Assembly: GCF_019297835.1 (NCBI RefSeq)
Contig: NZ_CP079204.1
Coordinates: 33,694-97,693, forward strand
Direction of reading: 5' to 3'
DNA length: 64,000 nucleotides
Source of the DNA: Sphingomonas sanguinis
GTDB taxonomy: Bacteria > Pseudomonadota > Alphaproteobacteria > Sphingomonadales > Sphingomonadaceae
Shown: one piece after another, positions 8,615 through 16,885 of the stretch
How positions within the stretch are numbered: the first letter of the stretch is position 1
Layout: each line of letters opens with the position of its first letter
Program-made: the position numbers and the translations under genes
Notes under the pieces: model-generated
What the model was told of the DNA's origin: nothing
Seen by the model: only the letters and a program-made list of their open reading frames with translations
Databases searched by the model: none

Positions 8615-9774
8615 GCCGATCCCAGGATGGTCCGCGGATAGACGAAGCGATCATTGCCGCTCGCCCATTCCGGTTCGCTCAACCGCATGATCTCGAAAAG
8701 ATCATAGATATTGTCGATTTTTCCACCCATGACCGACACTATTCTCGAATCCTGGGGGCGCCTTTGGAAAAGGATCGGGCGGCCGTCATCATTCTCGTTT
8801 TTGATGAGCACCGTCTTGACATCGTACAGGGATCGTTCCCATCGCGCTTGGGCCAAAGCGGGCACGTAGCGCTGGCTGTCGAGCAACATGTGACGATGAC
8901 GCGATTCCGGGGTTATCGCATCGAATACGGCATAGGCCGATCGCCCGGCGGACTGATCGGTCCAGCTGGCTTGCGGCGTGTAGCGGACGTGCGTCAGCGA
9001 ATGCAGCCCGGCTGCCGGATAAGGCATGCACGACAGGAACGGGCCGTCCATGATGGTGATGCCATAGCCGTTCAGCTCATCGGGAACCTGAACAAGAGCG
9101 ATTTCCGCCAGTTCGTGCTTTACCGCCGCGTTCGGCAGCCCCGCCATATCCAGCACATGGTTGATCTGCGCATAGGTGACGTTGAAGACATAGCGCGCTT
9201 CGACTTCCTGCCCCGAAGACAGGGCACATACGACGCCGCCCGGCCGCTGGGTCAGTCCCGTGACCGCCGTTTCAAGACGGACATCGATATCCAATGCCGC
9301 CAGGCGTTCGCCCATGAAACGCTGCAGGACCGAATAGTCGAAAGCGTATTCGGTACAGGAGAAGACCTGTTCGATGCGATCGTCGTCGAACAATGCCGAT
9401 TGCGATGCGGTCGCTGGCATGATCGGCGCGCGCATGTCCTCGAACATGCGGTGAAATCGCTTGGCCGACACCTTGGAGCCGCGACGCGCTATTGCGTACA
9501 GCATCTGAAAATCGTCGATCACGGCTTCGGGAAAATCTTCTGCGAAGCGACGGTGCAGTACCATCGACTTGACCGCGGTCAGCGCGCTGCGAGGATAATG
9601 GAACCCGGTATGCACCCGGGCCTGATTGACGCGCGACGCCCGGCCCAGCAGTTCCTTGCCGGCGTCGACCAGCATCACCCGGGGGGACAAGGACCGCAGG
9701 AAAAGGGCAAGCGCGCAGCCATAGAACCCGCCGCCAATCACCAGATAATCGACCTGCGTCGTAGATCTGGTCAC
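8611..9774 (-). CDS. FAD-dependent oxidoreductase (DAO superfamily)
   Basis: 387 residues. The Rossmann dinucleotide-binding motif VDYLVIGGGFYGCALA is at residues 8-23, followed by an acidic end of strand 2 (VMLVDAGKELLGRASRVNQA). The rest fits the D-amino-acid oxidase/glycerol-3-phosphate dehydrogenase superfamily: VNQARVHTGFHYPRS, then the C-terminal GGKIDNIYDLFEI segment near the FAD ribityl site. No signal peptide is seen, so it acts in the cytosol. The start is GTG. It overlaps genes on both sides by 4 nt (GtrA and the GT2-like membrane protein). The context implies oxidation of a sugar or lipid-linked sugar. The substrate is not known to me. Confidence 0.75.
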   Translation of the reverse strand: MTRSTTQVDYLVIGGGFYGCALALFLRSLSPRVMLVDAGKELLGRASRVNQARVHTGFHYPRSALTAVKSMVLHRRFAEDFPEAVIDDFQMLYAIARRGSKVSAKRFHRMFEDMRAPIMPATASQSALFDDDRIEQVFSCTEYAFDYSVLQRFMGERLAALDIDVRLETAVTGLTQRPGGVVCALSSGQEVEARYVFNVTYAQINHVLDMAGLPNAAVKHELAEIALVQVPDELNGYGITIMDGPFLSCMPYPAAGLHSLTHVRYTPQASWTDQSAGRSAYAVFDAITPESRHRHMLLDSQRYVPALAQARWERSLYDVKTVLIKNENDDGRPILFQRRPQDSRIVSVMGGKIDNIYDLFEIMRLSEPEWASGNDRFVYPRTILGSA

Positions 9775-10766
9775 GGACGCCCAGGCCCCGGTCCGGCAAG
9801 ATTCTTGCTACGGCTGAACTCGACTTCGACATTCAGCTCCTCGATCACCTTGCCGAACAGGTCGATCGAACTGGCCTCGCCCACCACGTCGTCGTCGGTG
9901 GCGATCGAAACCGCTTCCAGCAGCTTTTGCAGCCCGATCGAGAGGCCCAGAAAGGCGATGCCCAGAAACAACGCCGTCATGCTCAGCGCCAGCGATGTGG
10001 TCAACCAACCCGGTTCGACGGAGTCGAACGTCGCCCATACGACAATGACATAGATCGTGAAGATGCAGGCGACCCCCGCGGCCAGCAACCCGCCCAGTGC
10101 CACAACCGTCAGCACGGCGGGTGCTGAGCTGATCAGAAGACGATGCAATAGCTTGAGACGGTGCAGACGCCCTTCACGGGGACGCGGGATCAGGCTTTCC
10201 GGGGGATGCTCACGGACCGGGATACCCGCATCGATCGGAGCGAAGCGCAGGGCCAGCCGATGATCGGGATGGGCCAGGAGCCGGTTCAATAGAGTGCGCG
10301 GATAGGCGGCGGTTCGCATGTCGCGCGTGCTGACCCGGAAACCGGCTCCCCTGCCCAGCGCGGACAGGGCGGGATCAAGCATTCTCGTCTGTCCGCGACG
10401 CCCGACGACGATCGACGACGACGCTATGGCATCGTCGATCATATGGAGAATGTCGAACAGCGCGAGTTCCGTCGGCGTCGTCAGCACCACGATATCGCCG
10501 ATCGCCTCCATGGCCACCGCAGCGCGACGGCGATAGAAGGAGATACCGGTACGCAGCGTCAATATGCGCAAATTAGCCCCGAGGACGCGCAGCATCGCCG
10601 CATCACCCTGCTCCGCATCGATCGCGATCAGGAGTTCGAAATAGCGGAAACGTTGTGCCAGCCGGATCATCAACGTCTCAAGCTGGGCCAGCGCATCGGC
10701 ATCGACCGGTGCTTCGGTGAGGCAGACCGATACGAGTATGTCTTCGCGTGGCCTAGGCGGCGACAT
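9771..10766 (-). CDS. Degenerate GT2/GtrB-like membrane protein
   Basis: 331 residues. The N-terminal 200 follow the outline of a DPM1/GtrB GT-A domain: ILVSVCLTEAP, YFELLIAIDAEQGD, then GISFYRRRAAVAMEAIGDIVVLTTPTE where active enzymes have the D-x-D-L-Q motif. VVGRRGQTR stands where GSR is usual. Two membrane hairpins follow (about residues 216-245 and 255-283), as in GtrB, then an acidic tail. The Asp residues that bind metal and nucleotide are not evident, so it may be inactive or have a divergent active site. It lies between the TIM-barrel gene (14-nt overlap) and the FAD oxidoreductase gene (4-nt overlap). Confidence 0.6.
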   Translation of the reverse strand: MSPPRPREDILVSVCLTEAPVDADALAQLETLMIRLAQRFRYFELLIAIDAEQGDAAMLRVLGANLRILTLRTGISFYRRRAAVAMEAIGDIVVLTTPTELALFDILHMIDDAIASSSIVVGRRGQTRMLDPALSALGRGAGFRVSTRDMRTAAYPRTLLNRLLAHPDHRLALRFAPIDAGIPVREHPPESLIPRPREGRLHRLKLLHRLLISSAPAVLTVVALGGLLAAGVACIFTIYVIVVWATFDSVEPGWLTTSLALSMTALFLGIAFLGLSIGLQKLLEAVSIATDDDVVGEASSIDLFGKVIEELNVEVEFSRSKNLAGPGPGRP

Positions 10767-11601
10767 CCGTTACCTCCTGTACGGCTTGGCCCAAAGTGTC
10801 GAGCGAGCGACGTATCGCGTCCAGCGGGTCCAGCATGGCGGCCTTCATCTCGATGCTGTACCAACCCTGATAGCCGGCATCCCGTAACGCGCGAAGCGCC
10901 TGCGCCGCCTGGCCGGCGTCGGCGGGAGCGGGAGCAAGTTGCGGTTCACTGATATGAACATGGCCGATGCGATCAATCGTAGCCGCCGCGATGCGTTCGA
11001 TCCGCGTGAAGTCTCCCTCCATGTGCAGGGCACCGATATCGAAGTTCAACACGATGGCATGATGGTCGACACGCCGGACGAAGGCGTCGGCTTCCTCCAT
11101 CCGGTTCAGGAAATTGGTGCCATAGGCCGCGGGGTTGGGTTCCATGGCGATCCGGGTGCCGCAGGAGGCAGCCCGATCACCCAGCGTTCGGAACATGGCG
11201 ATCGCGATCGCGTCGGCCCGCTCCGCATCCAGTGTCGCGGGGATCTGTCGTTGGCGCGGCGAGCCGAATACCAGTGTCGGGATGGCCAGACGCCCGGCAA
11301 GGTCGATGGCCCTATGCATGGCCGCGGTCAGCGCGTCGCGTGCTTCCGCTCCCTCGAACAAGGCCGCATCCGCGACGCCGAACAGCAGGGACTGCATCGA
11401 GACCAGCTCCAGACCTGCGTCCCTCACCGCATCGGTCGCGGTGCGAAGTTCGTCCGGCGACGGGCGGAACGGATCGGCAGCATGGGCGAGGAACAAGCCC
11501 GGTGCGATCTCCAACCCGGTGACCCCATGATCGCGGAGCATCGCATAGGCCTCCGCCAGGCGATCGACGGGCCAGGCGATGTTGGATACGGCGAGTTTCA
11601 C
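10753..11601 (-). CDS. Sugar phosphate isomerase/epimerase-like TIM-barrel protein
   Basis: 282 residues from a GTG at 11601, which overlaps the upstream stop as GTGA. Longer in-frame starts would run through that gene. The protein is an AP_endonuc_2 (xylose isomerase-like) barrel: KLAVSNIAWP at strand 1, GVTGLEIAPGLF at strand 2, LVSMQSLLFG, LVFGSPRQR, then the metal-ligand regions IAMEPNPAAYGTNF, VLNFDIGALHMEGD and IGHVHISEPQLAP, and WYSIEMKAA near the end. The Glu, Asp, His and Glu at these positions are those that bind divalent metal in the family. It probably isomerises or epimerises a sugar used by this operon. Confidence 0.75.
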   Translation of the reverse strand: MKLAVSNIAWPVDRLAEAYAMLRDHGVTGLEIAPGLFLAHAADPFRPSPDELRTATDAVRDAGLELVSMQSLLFGVADAALFEGAEARDALTAAMHRAIDLAGRLAIPTLVFGSPRQRQIPATLDAERADAIAIAMFRTLGDRAASCGTRIAMEPNPAAYGTNFLNRMEEADAFVRRVDHHAIVLNFDIGALHMEGDFTRIERIAAATIDRIGHVHISEPQLAPAPADAGQAAQALRALRDAGYQGWYSIEMKAAMLDPLDAIRRSLDTLGQAVQEVTDVAA

Positions 11602-12548
11602 GCGACGGCCCGCTGCACGGCGATGAACTCGGCCAGTTCGCTCAACAACGTGTCGGGTTTCGCCAAATAGGCCCCCTTCTGATCCCATAAGGCCGCATGG
11701 GCGGTTCGCATGTCTTCTCGGTGCAGACGGGCATTGTGACGCGGCATCGGCGTGCCATTCACCGCCGCATAGACCGCTGCGGCCTTCAGTGGAGGAGGCG
11801 CGATATGCAGGACCGAGAGGTTGGCCGCCAGTCCTCGCTCGATATCGCCCCATAGGCGTGCCATGTTGTAAAACTGGAACTCGCTATCGGGATTGGTGAA
11901 TCCGCTTGCCGCAAAGCCTGCGGCCTCGACCGCGACCTCGAGCGCCGAGCGTCGTCCCGACGCCTGGAGGTCCGCGCGGTCCAACACCATCATGTCCAAG
12001 GCCACGCTGTGCTTGTATAAACGACCGACCAGATCGGCATCCTGCGCTTCCAGTGTGTCGCTCAGAGCCGCCAGCCGCGCCGATGGCAGCATCGATGGCA
12101 TGGGATTGAGAATATCGAACAGGAAATTCTTCTTCAACCCGGACCCGAAAAGGGCAGGCAGACGAACGATCAGCGTGTTGGGAAAATGATCGGCCATCGC
12201 GACTTCGAGCGCGCGTCGATTTCGACCATAGGCCAGCTCCGTTTCGTACCGCGCTTCCATCTCACTGTTCGCGCTGAACTTTTCAAGAACGGCAATGGTC
12301 GAGATCAATATGAAATGCTTGGCGCGGATCCTCCGGAGCTGATCAATCAAGGCCCGGATGTGCCGTTCGTCACGTTCGGGATCGCGATTGGCCTCGAACA
12401 TCGATCCCGGCGCGGCGGCACAGACGACGGTGTCGAACGCGGCCCCAGCCAAAGCATCTATGTTGCTACGGTTCACATATTGATCGAAACCACGTTGTCT
12501 ACGCAGGCAGCCGCCAACGAAACCAGTATAACCGATCAATGCGTCCAC
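11598..12548 (-). CDS. Atypical extended SDR (NAD(P)-dependent epimerase/dehydratase-like)
   Basis: 316 residues with a GTG start at 12548 and GAAGGGA 6 nt upstream. The nucleotide-binding start is DALIGYTGFVGG, a variant of GxxGxxG. The remainder shows the SDR core: VVCAAAPGSMFEANRDPERD, KHFILISTIAVLEKF with the Ser/Thr, then LAYGRNRRALEVAM, in which YxxxR stands where SDR enzymes have YxxxK. It is the first gene of the seven-gene operon and overlaps the TIM-barrel gene. The substrate is unknown, and the Lys to Arg change makes normal dehydrogenase chemistry uncertain. Confidence 0.65.
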   Translation of the reverse strand: MDALIGYTGFVGGCLRRQRGFDQYVNRSNIDALAGAAFDTVVCAAAPGSMFEANRDPERDERHIRALIDQLRRIRAKHFILISTIAVLEKFSANSEMEARYETELAYGRNRRALEVAMADHFPNTLIVRLPALFGSGLKKNFLFDILNPMPSMLPSARLAALSDTLEAQDADLVGRLYKHSVALDMMVLDRADLQASGRRSALEVAVEAAGFAASGFTNPDSEFQFYNMARLWGDIERGLAANLSVLHIAPPPLKAAAVYAAVNGTPMPRHNARLHREDMRTAHAALWDQKGAYLAKPDTLLSELAEFIAVQRAVA

Positions 12549-12750
12549 GATTGTCCCTTCGCCAGCGATCGCAGCCGCGCCGTAATCGCGGCTCTTTTGC
12601 CGTCATCGTCCCATGACAGCGGGGCGGATAGCAGTGTATGCGGACGATGTCATCCGATCTGACCCCTGTACGGGACGGATTTGGGGGGATCGGTGAAACC
12701 CGATCAAGGTTTTCCGCAACCTTCGCCGTCCTCGCGGCAGTCCTATCGCT

Positions 12751-14166
12751 TCAAAATGCATTACGGTGCGTCAGCACGCGGAAGGTCTGCAAAACAAGCA
12801 TGATGTCGCGCCAGATCGACCAATTCTCCAGATAGGCAAGATCGGCTTGGACACGGTTGAGCAGATCGTCGCTCGTCTCTGTATTGCCGCGAAACCCTTG
12901 GACCTGTGCCAGCCCCGTCAAACCAGGCTTGACCGCATGGCGGCTCCAGTAATTCGACGTCACCTCCCAGTAAAGTACCGTTCCCGCCAGCGCGCCGGTC
13001 GCATGAGGGCGGGGGCCGACGATACTCATGTCACCCCGGAGCACGTTCAGCATCTGCGGCAGTTCGTCCAGGCTGGTCTTGCGAATGAACCGACCGACCC
13101 GAGTGACACGGGCATCATTGCGGGTGGTAAGTTTGCTGGCCGTATGATCGAGCAGATCATTGCGCATGCTGCGGAATTTAAACATCCGGAACATGCGGTT
13201 ACCCTTGCCGATGCGATCCTGCACAAACAGCACCGGCCCCGGCGAGTCGAGTTTGATGAGAATTGCGAGGCCCAGCAACAAGGGGAATAGCAGGATCAGC
13301 GTCGACAGCGCGACCGTCAGGTCAAACAGCCGTTTGATCACCCGATCGACGGCATTGAGCGGCCCCGTAGCGATCAGGGTCGTTGCGATATCGTGGTAAC
13401 GGGTCGTACTGATCGCCCCGATCGCGTCCAGCTCGGGGGTAAGAACCTCGACATTGACGCCGACGCCCTTGAGCGCGGCCGCCCATACGCCGCGACGTTC
13501 GGGCTGGCAGGCAAGGATAACCCGGTCTGTGTCGTGAAGCAGTCGGCCGATCCGGTCGAGCATCGCCGGATCGTTGATATTGGGTACGATATTCAACGTC
13601 TTGAGATCGATCTTATACGAGGTGCAGCCGATCGGAGGATCGAAATCCTCGATCAGTACGACTTCGCTTTCCGGGCTGCCGTTCAGCAAGGCATAGGCGT
13701 GCCTGGCAAAACAATATCGCCCTATGATCAACAGCACGCAACTGCCGAGCGTTCCGCCCAGCGCAAGACCGCGCGACAGCGAGTCCGACGATTTCAGTAC
13801 GAAGGTGACGCTGATAACGATCAGCATCGCCGTCAGCAGAGAGAGGCAAGCCCGCCGCATACTGGGCGATGCATGGATGACGATCGCAGGGCGATAGGCC
13901 TGCTGCCGGATCGCGGTGAGATAATAGACCGGCAGCAGAAGCGGGAGCAGCATCAGCAAGCGCTCATGCCCGATACTGCCGAGATACGACCATGACGCCG
14001 CCATCATGCCAGCACACAGCGTCACGAAATCGAGCAATACCAGATAGGTGAGCAGGCGGACCCTCAAGCTGCGCTTGGAGGTCACGCCATCATGATTACC
14101 CATTTCCGGCAGGGAGAGCGTCTGCGGATCGGTTTCGATCGTGGGTGCCAAGGCACCGTTCGGCAT
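12751..14166 (-). CDS. Polyprenyl-phosphate hexose-1-phosphate transferase (EPS priming enzyme)
   Basis: 471 residues from the ATG at 14166. A TTG 18 bp earlier is also in frame. The first 150 residues contain four to five membrane segments, then a CoA_binding-like middle domain. The C-terminal bacterial sugar transferase domain begins at [20 protein letters not shown] and has [31 protein letters not shown] and [15 protein letters not shown], the signature of the WcaJ/GumD/SpsB family. These inner-membrane enzymes attach the first sugar-1-phosphate to undecaprenyl phosphate. It is flanked by gaps of 202 bp (3' side) and 250 bp (5' side) and so is probably a separate transcription unit. Confidence 0.9.
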   Translation of the reverse strand: MPNGALAPTIETDPQTLSLPEMGNHDGVTSKRSLRVRLLTYLVLLDFVTLCAGMMAASWSYLGSIGHERLLMLLPLLLPVYYLTAIRQQAYRPAIVIHASPSMRRACLSLLTAMLIVISVTFVLKSSDSLSRGLALGGTLGSCVLLIIGRYCFARHAYALLNGSPESEVVLIEDFDPPIGCTSYKIDLKTLNIVPNINDPAMLDRIGRLLHDTDRVILACQPERRGVWAAALKGVGVNVEVLTPELDAIGAISTTRYHDIATTLIATGPLNAVDRVIKRLFDLTVALSTLILLFPLLLGLAILIKLDSPGPVLFVQDRIGKGNRMFRMFKFRSMRNDLLDHTASKLTTRNDARVTRVGRFIRKTSLDELPQMLNVLRGDMSIVGPRPHATGALAGTVLYWEVTSNYWSRHAVKPGLTGLAQVQGFRGNTETSDDLLNRVQADLAYLENWSIWRDIMLVLQTFRVLTHRNAF

Positions 14167-14416
14167 CCTAATCACAGCAAGCAACTCGTGTTTTAACGTC
14201 GCCAGAAGGCTTCGCTCAATGCGAAATTTTGGCCAAACCGCTAGGCATGGTCAGGCTGACGCCTCCTGATACAGCACGCCTTGGCGAGTTCAAGTGGTCA
14301 TGGCCCCACACAATGGCATCGCCGATGTCACGTGCGCGATGGTCCTGGCGGCTCGTTCAGAAGGCTGGCGAGGGCATCGCGCCCACGCTTGGCTCGATGT
14401 CCGAGCGTGAAGCGAC

Positions 14417-15277
14417 CTAAAGCTTCACCGTATAGCCGGTCACGTGACGGCGGGCATCCCTGACGCCGCGTAAGATCATGCCGGCGGAACGCAAACGGTG
14501 CTTCTCGAACAACATCGCCTTCACGGTCTCCGCAACCGTCGCGCGTAGCAAGCTCCGATACAGACCTGGAAACGTCCTACTCATTCGCAGGATATAGATC
14601 GAATTGCGGGCGATATAATATCGCCTCTTTGGAGAATAGTGCGAGACCGTGCAGATCGTCCGACCGAAAACGACGACTTTCTTTCGCTTCGCGGGGGCAT
14701 GGTACAAGGTCGCCTGCCCGCATTGTAGCAACTGATAACCAAGCTGCCGTGCCCGCGTACTATATTCGTAATCCGTACAGTCGATGAAATACCCCTCATC
14801 GAACAGTCCGATCTTTTCGACTGCCGCCAGGCTCAACGTCATTCCCGACGTCATCACGGCCTCCACGGGCCCATCGCCGATCCGGAGCAACGGAATTTCT
14901 TCCTGCGTCGAGCGATCGATGTAGCGTGGCACGACGAGCGCCCTTTCCGCCTCACCGGCGAAGGTCGTGATCGCGTCGACGAAGCCCGGCGCGACCCGGC
15001 TGTCCTGATCGAACAGGCATACCCACTGGCTCCCGCGCGCGCGCACTTCGCGCAGACCGGCATTCAGCGCCGCACCGAGGCCCGCATTGCGCCCGAGCTT
15101 GATGAGAGTCAGTTCACCGGCATTCGCCATCGCCTCGATCCCCGCCAATTCGGTGGAAGACGATCCGTTGTCGGCGACGACGACATGGTCGGCCTCCGCA
15201 ACGAGTGCGCGAAGATTGCGTTCGACGTCATCGTCGGGATGAAATGTCACGACGATCGCACTGGTAACTCCGGTCAT
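14417..15277 (-). CDS. GT2 glycosyltransferase, rhamnosyltransferase-like
   Basis: 286 residues. GT-A features in order: SAIVVTFHPDDDVERNL, HVVVADNGSSS near residue 33, GRNAGLGAALNAGLREV near 63, then WVCLFDQDSRVAPGF, where DQDS is the DxD metal site typical of the RfbF/WchF-type rhamnosyltransferases. GLFDEGYFIDCTDYEYSTRARQLGY and the HYSPKRRYYIARNSIYI segment, normal for the same group, follow. It overlaps the Wzx gene by 4 nt. Rhamnose transfer is likely because the locus makes both dTDP-L-rhamnose and GDP-D-rhamnose, but the donor is not proven. Confidence 0.8.
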   Translation of the reverse strand: MTGVTSAIVVTFHPDDDVERNLRALVAEADHVVVADNGSSSTELAGIEAMANAGELTLIKLGRNAGLGAALNAGLREVRARGSQWVCLFDQDSRVAPGFVDAITTFAGEAERALVVPRYIDRSTQEEIPLLRIGDGPVEAVMTSGMTLSLAAVEKIGLFDEGYFIDCTDYEYSTRARQLGYQLLQCGQATLYHAPAKRKKVVVFGRTICTVSHYSPKRRYYIARNSIYILRMSRTFPGLYRSLLRATVAETVKAMLFEKHRLRSAGMILRGVRDARRHVTGYTVKL

Positions 15278-16842
15278 TCGCTACGCTCCGTGGGCGTGAT
15301 TCGTCGTTGAAATCGCCGGATACCCGCCAGCGCCATCGCATGACCCGCCTGGCGCTCCGATGCCGTCAGATTGAAATAGACGACAAAGGCCAGCGCTGCG
15401 CCGAGCACGACAGTACCAACGCCCGCCGTGGCGGCGATCGACAGCGGATCATTCCAGAACAGGATTGTGACCGCGATCGTCGGCAGGATCGCGAGCAGCG
15501 GACGGCCGAGCGCCGCGGCGGTATAGGCCAGAGGTCGTGACACGATCGCCGTCGTTCGAGGCATGCTGATAAGGCACTGGCCCACCACCCCGATCAGCGA
15601 GGCGAACAGGATCGCCATTGCCACGCCCGTCCCGCCCCACCAGCGCACCAGCACCAGCGACAAGATGATGCTGGTCACGCCCTCGATCAGGATGGCGGGA
15701 ATCGTCTTCATGACCTGCCCGACCCCCAATATTGCAATCCGGTAAGGATGGGTGGTCAACCCGACGAACTGAGCCAGCACGAGCAGCGTTGCGGGTAGCC
15801 GAACCTGCTCGGCGAGCACCGGCCCGATCCACAAGCGCAGGAAAAACGGGGCGATAATCAGCAACCCCGCCGTGAACAGCGCAAGCGAGACACTTGAAAA
15901 CCGTGCAAAGCGAAGCAGCAGATTGCCCATCGCTATCGGATCGTTGTCGACGCTGCGCCCCGACAACATCGGCAATGCCGCCGCCAGGATCGCAGCCTGC
16001 GGGATCAGCAACATGTTCGCATAGGTAAACGCCAATGAGAAGGCCGGCACGGCGGCAAAATCATAGATGCCGACGATCGGCAATGCCAGCCCGGACATGA
16101 GGATGCTCGACATCGTGACGAGCCCCACAGCACCGGAATAGCCCGCGAAATCGCGCACGACCGCCGCCCGCACGGATGCCCATCGCAGTTTCACCGCGCC
16201 ATGAAACCGAGACCAGAAACGAAGATAGATCAGCGGCGCCATCAGTGTCGTCAGAGCGAAACAAACGGCAAGACTGATCAGCGCGCCGCCAAATATCACC
16301 GCCAGGATCATCGCCACGCCATTGGCCAGTTTTGACAGGACGATGGCGACCGTGACGACCTGGTTGCGTTGATAGCCCAAAAACGCGCCCACGATCGTGA
16401 CGAACGGAAGCGAAACAACCAATGCCCCGACAATGATCACGGCGCTGAGTTGCGCGGTCGGCAGCAACGCACGCGGGATGGATGGGAATACCACCCCCAG
16501 CATCGCCGCTGCCACCAGCCCCAGCAGCAGGATGCTGAACGCCAGAATGATCAGGAACGCGAGAATACTCGACAGCGTGACGCTCAGATCCTCGCGATCC
16601 TCCCGCGCCACCGATCGGGCGGTGAAACGGGCCACCGTTGTCTGCATGTTGGTGTCGACCGTGGAATAATAGGTGGCGATCTGCAGAAGCAGCATCCAGG
16701 TCGCATAGGCGTCGTTCGCCATATGATGAATCAGGAACGGTGGAACGACGAGCAACACCATCCAGTTGATGACATAGCGCGCGAGATTCCACGCTGCATT
16801 GGACGCGACCAGGCCTGCGGTGGCATGCGCTTTCGGAGTCAC
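15274..16842 (-). CDS. Wzx-type oligosaccharide flippase (polysaccharide biosynthesis protein)
   Basis: About 522 residues if started at the GTG at 16842, 44 nt after the preceding stop. A TTG at 16938 in the same frame would add 32 residues and overlap the beta-helix gene. About 12-14 hydrophobic segments run from NLARYVINWMVLLVVPPFLI to the C-terminus, the size and layout of the MATE/MOP exporter (Wzx, PF01943/PF13440) group. It would move the lipid-linked repeat unit to the periplasm. The ATGA overlap with the downstream GT2 gene places it in the 19606-14417 operon. Confidence 0.8.
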   Translation of the reverse strand: MTPKAHATAGLVASNAAWNLARYVINWMVLLVVPPFLIHHMANDAYATWMLLLQIATYYSTVDTNMQTTVARFTARSVAREDREDLSVTLSSILAFLIILAFSILLLGLVAAAMLGVVFPSIPRALLPTAQLSAVIIVGALVVSLPFVTIVGAFLGYQRNQVVTVAIVLSKLANGVAMILAVIFGGALISLAVCFALTTLMAPLIYLRFWSRFHGAVKLRWASVRAAVVRDFAGYSGAVGLVTMSSILMSGLALPIVGIYDFAAVPAFSLAFTYANMLLIPQAAILAAALPMLSGRSVDNDPIAMGNLLLRFARFSSVSLALFTAGLLIIAPFFLRLWIGPVLAEQVRLPATLLVLAQFVGLTTHPYRIAILGVGQVMKTIPAILIEGVTSIILSLVLVRWWGGTGVAMAILFASLIGVVGQCLISMPRTTAIVSRPLAYTAAALGRPLLAILPTIAVTILFWNDPLSIAATAGVGTVVLGAALAFVVYFNLTASERQAGHAMALAGIRRFQRRITPTERSE

Positions 16843-16885
16843 GGCGGTGTTTGCCCCCGGTGGTGGGAGGCGACGTGGAATGTCG

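Noticed and set aside
8518..10053. A 511-codon plus-strand frame across the FAD oxidoreductase gene
   Set aside because: Opposite to a gene with a clear Rossmann motif. The translated product has no recognisable domain.
12573..12598. Plus-strand terminator (AGCCGCG, loop, CGCGGCT, CTTTT)
   Set aside because: Both flanking genes are on the minus strand, so a plus-strand terminator has no clear client. Possibly chance or antisense control.
14185..14416. Small ORFs in the gap between the priming transferase and the GT2 gene
   Set aside because: No ribosome site and no recognisable protein in either direction. Left as non-coding, possibly promoter.
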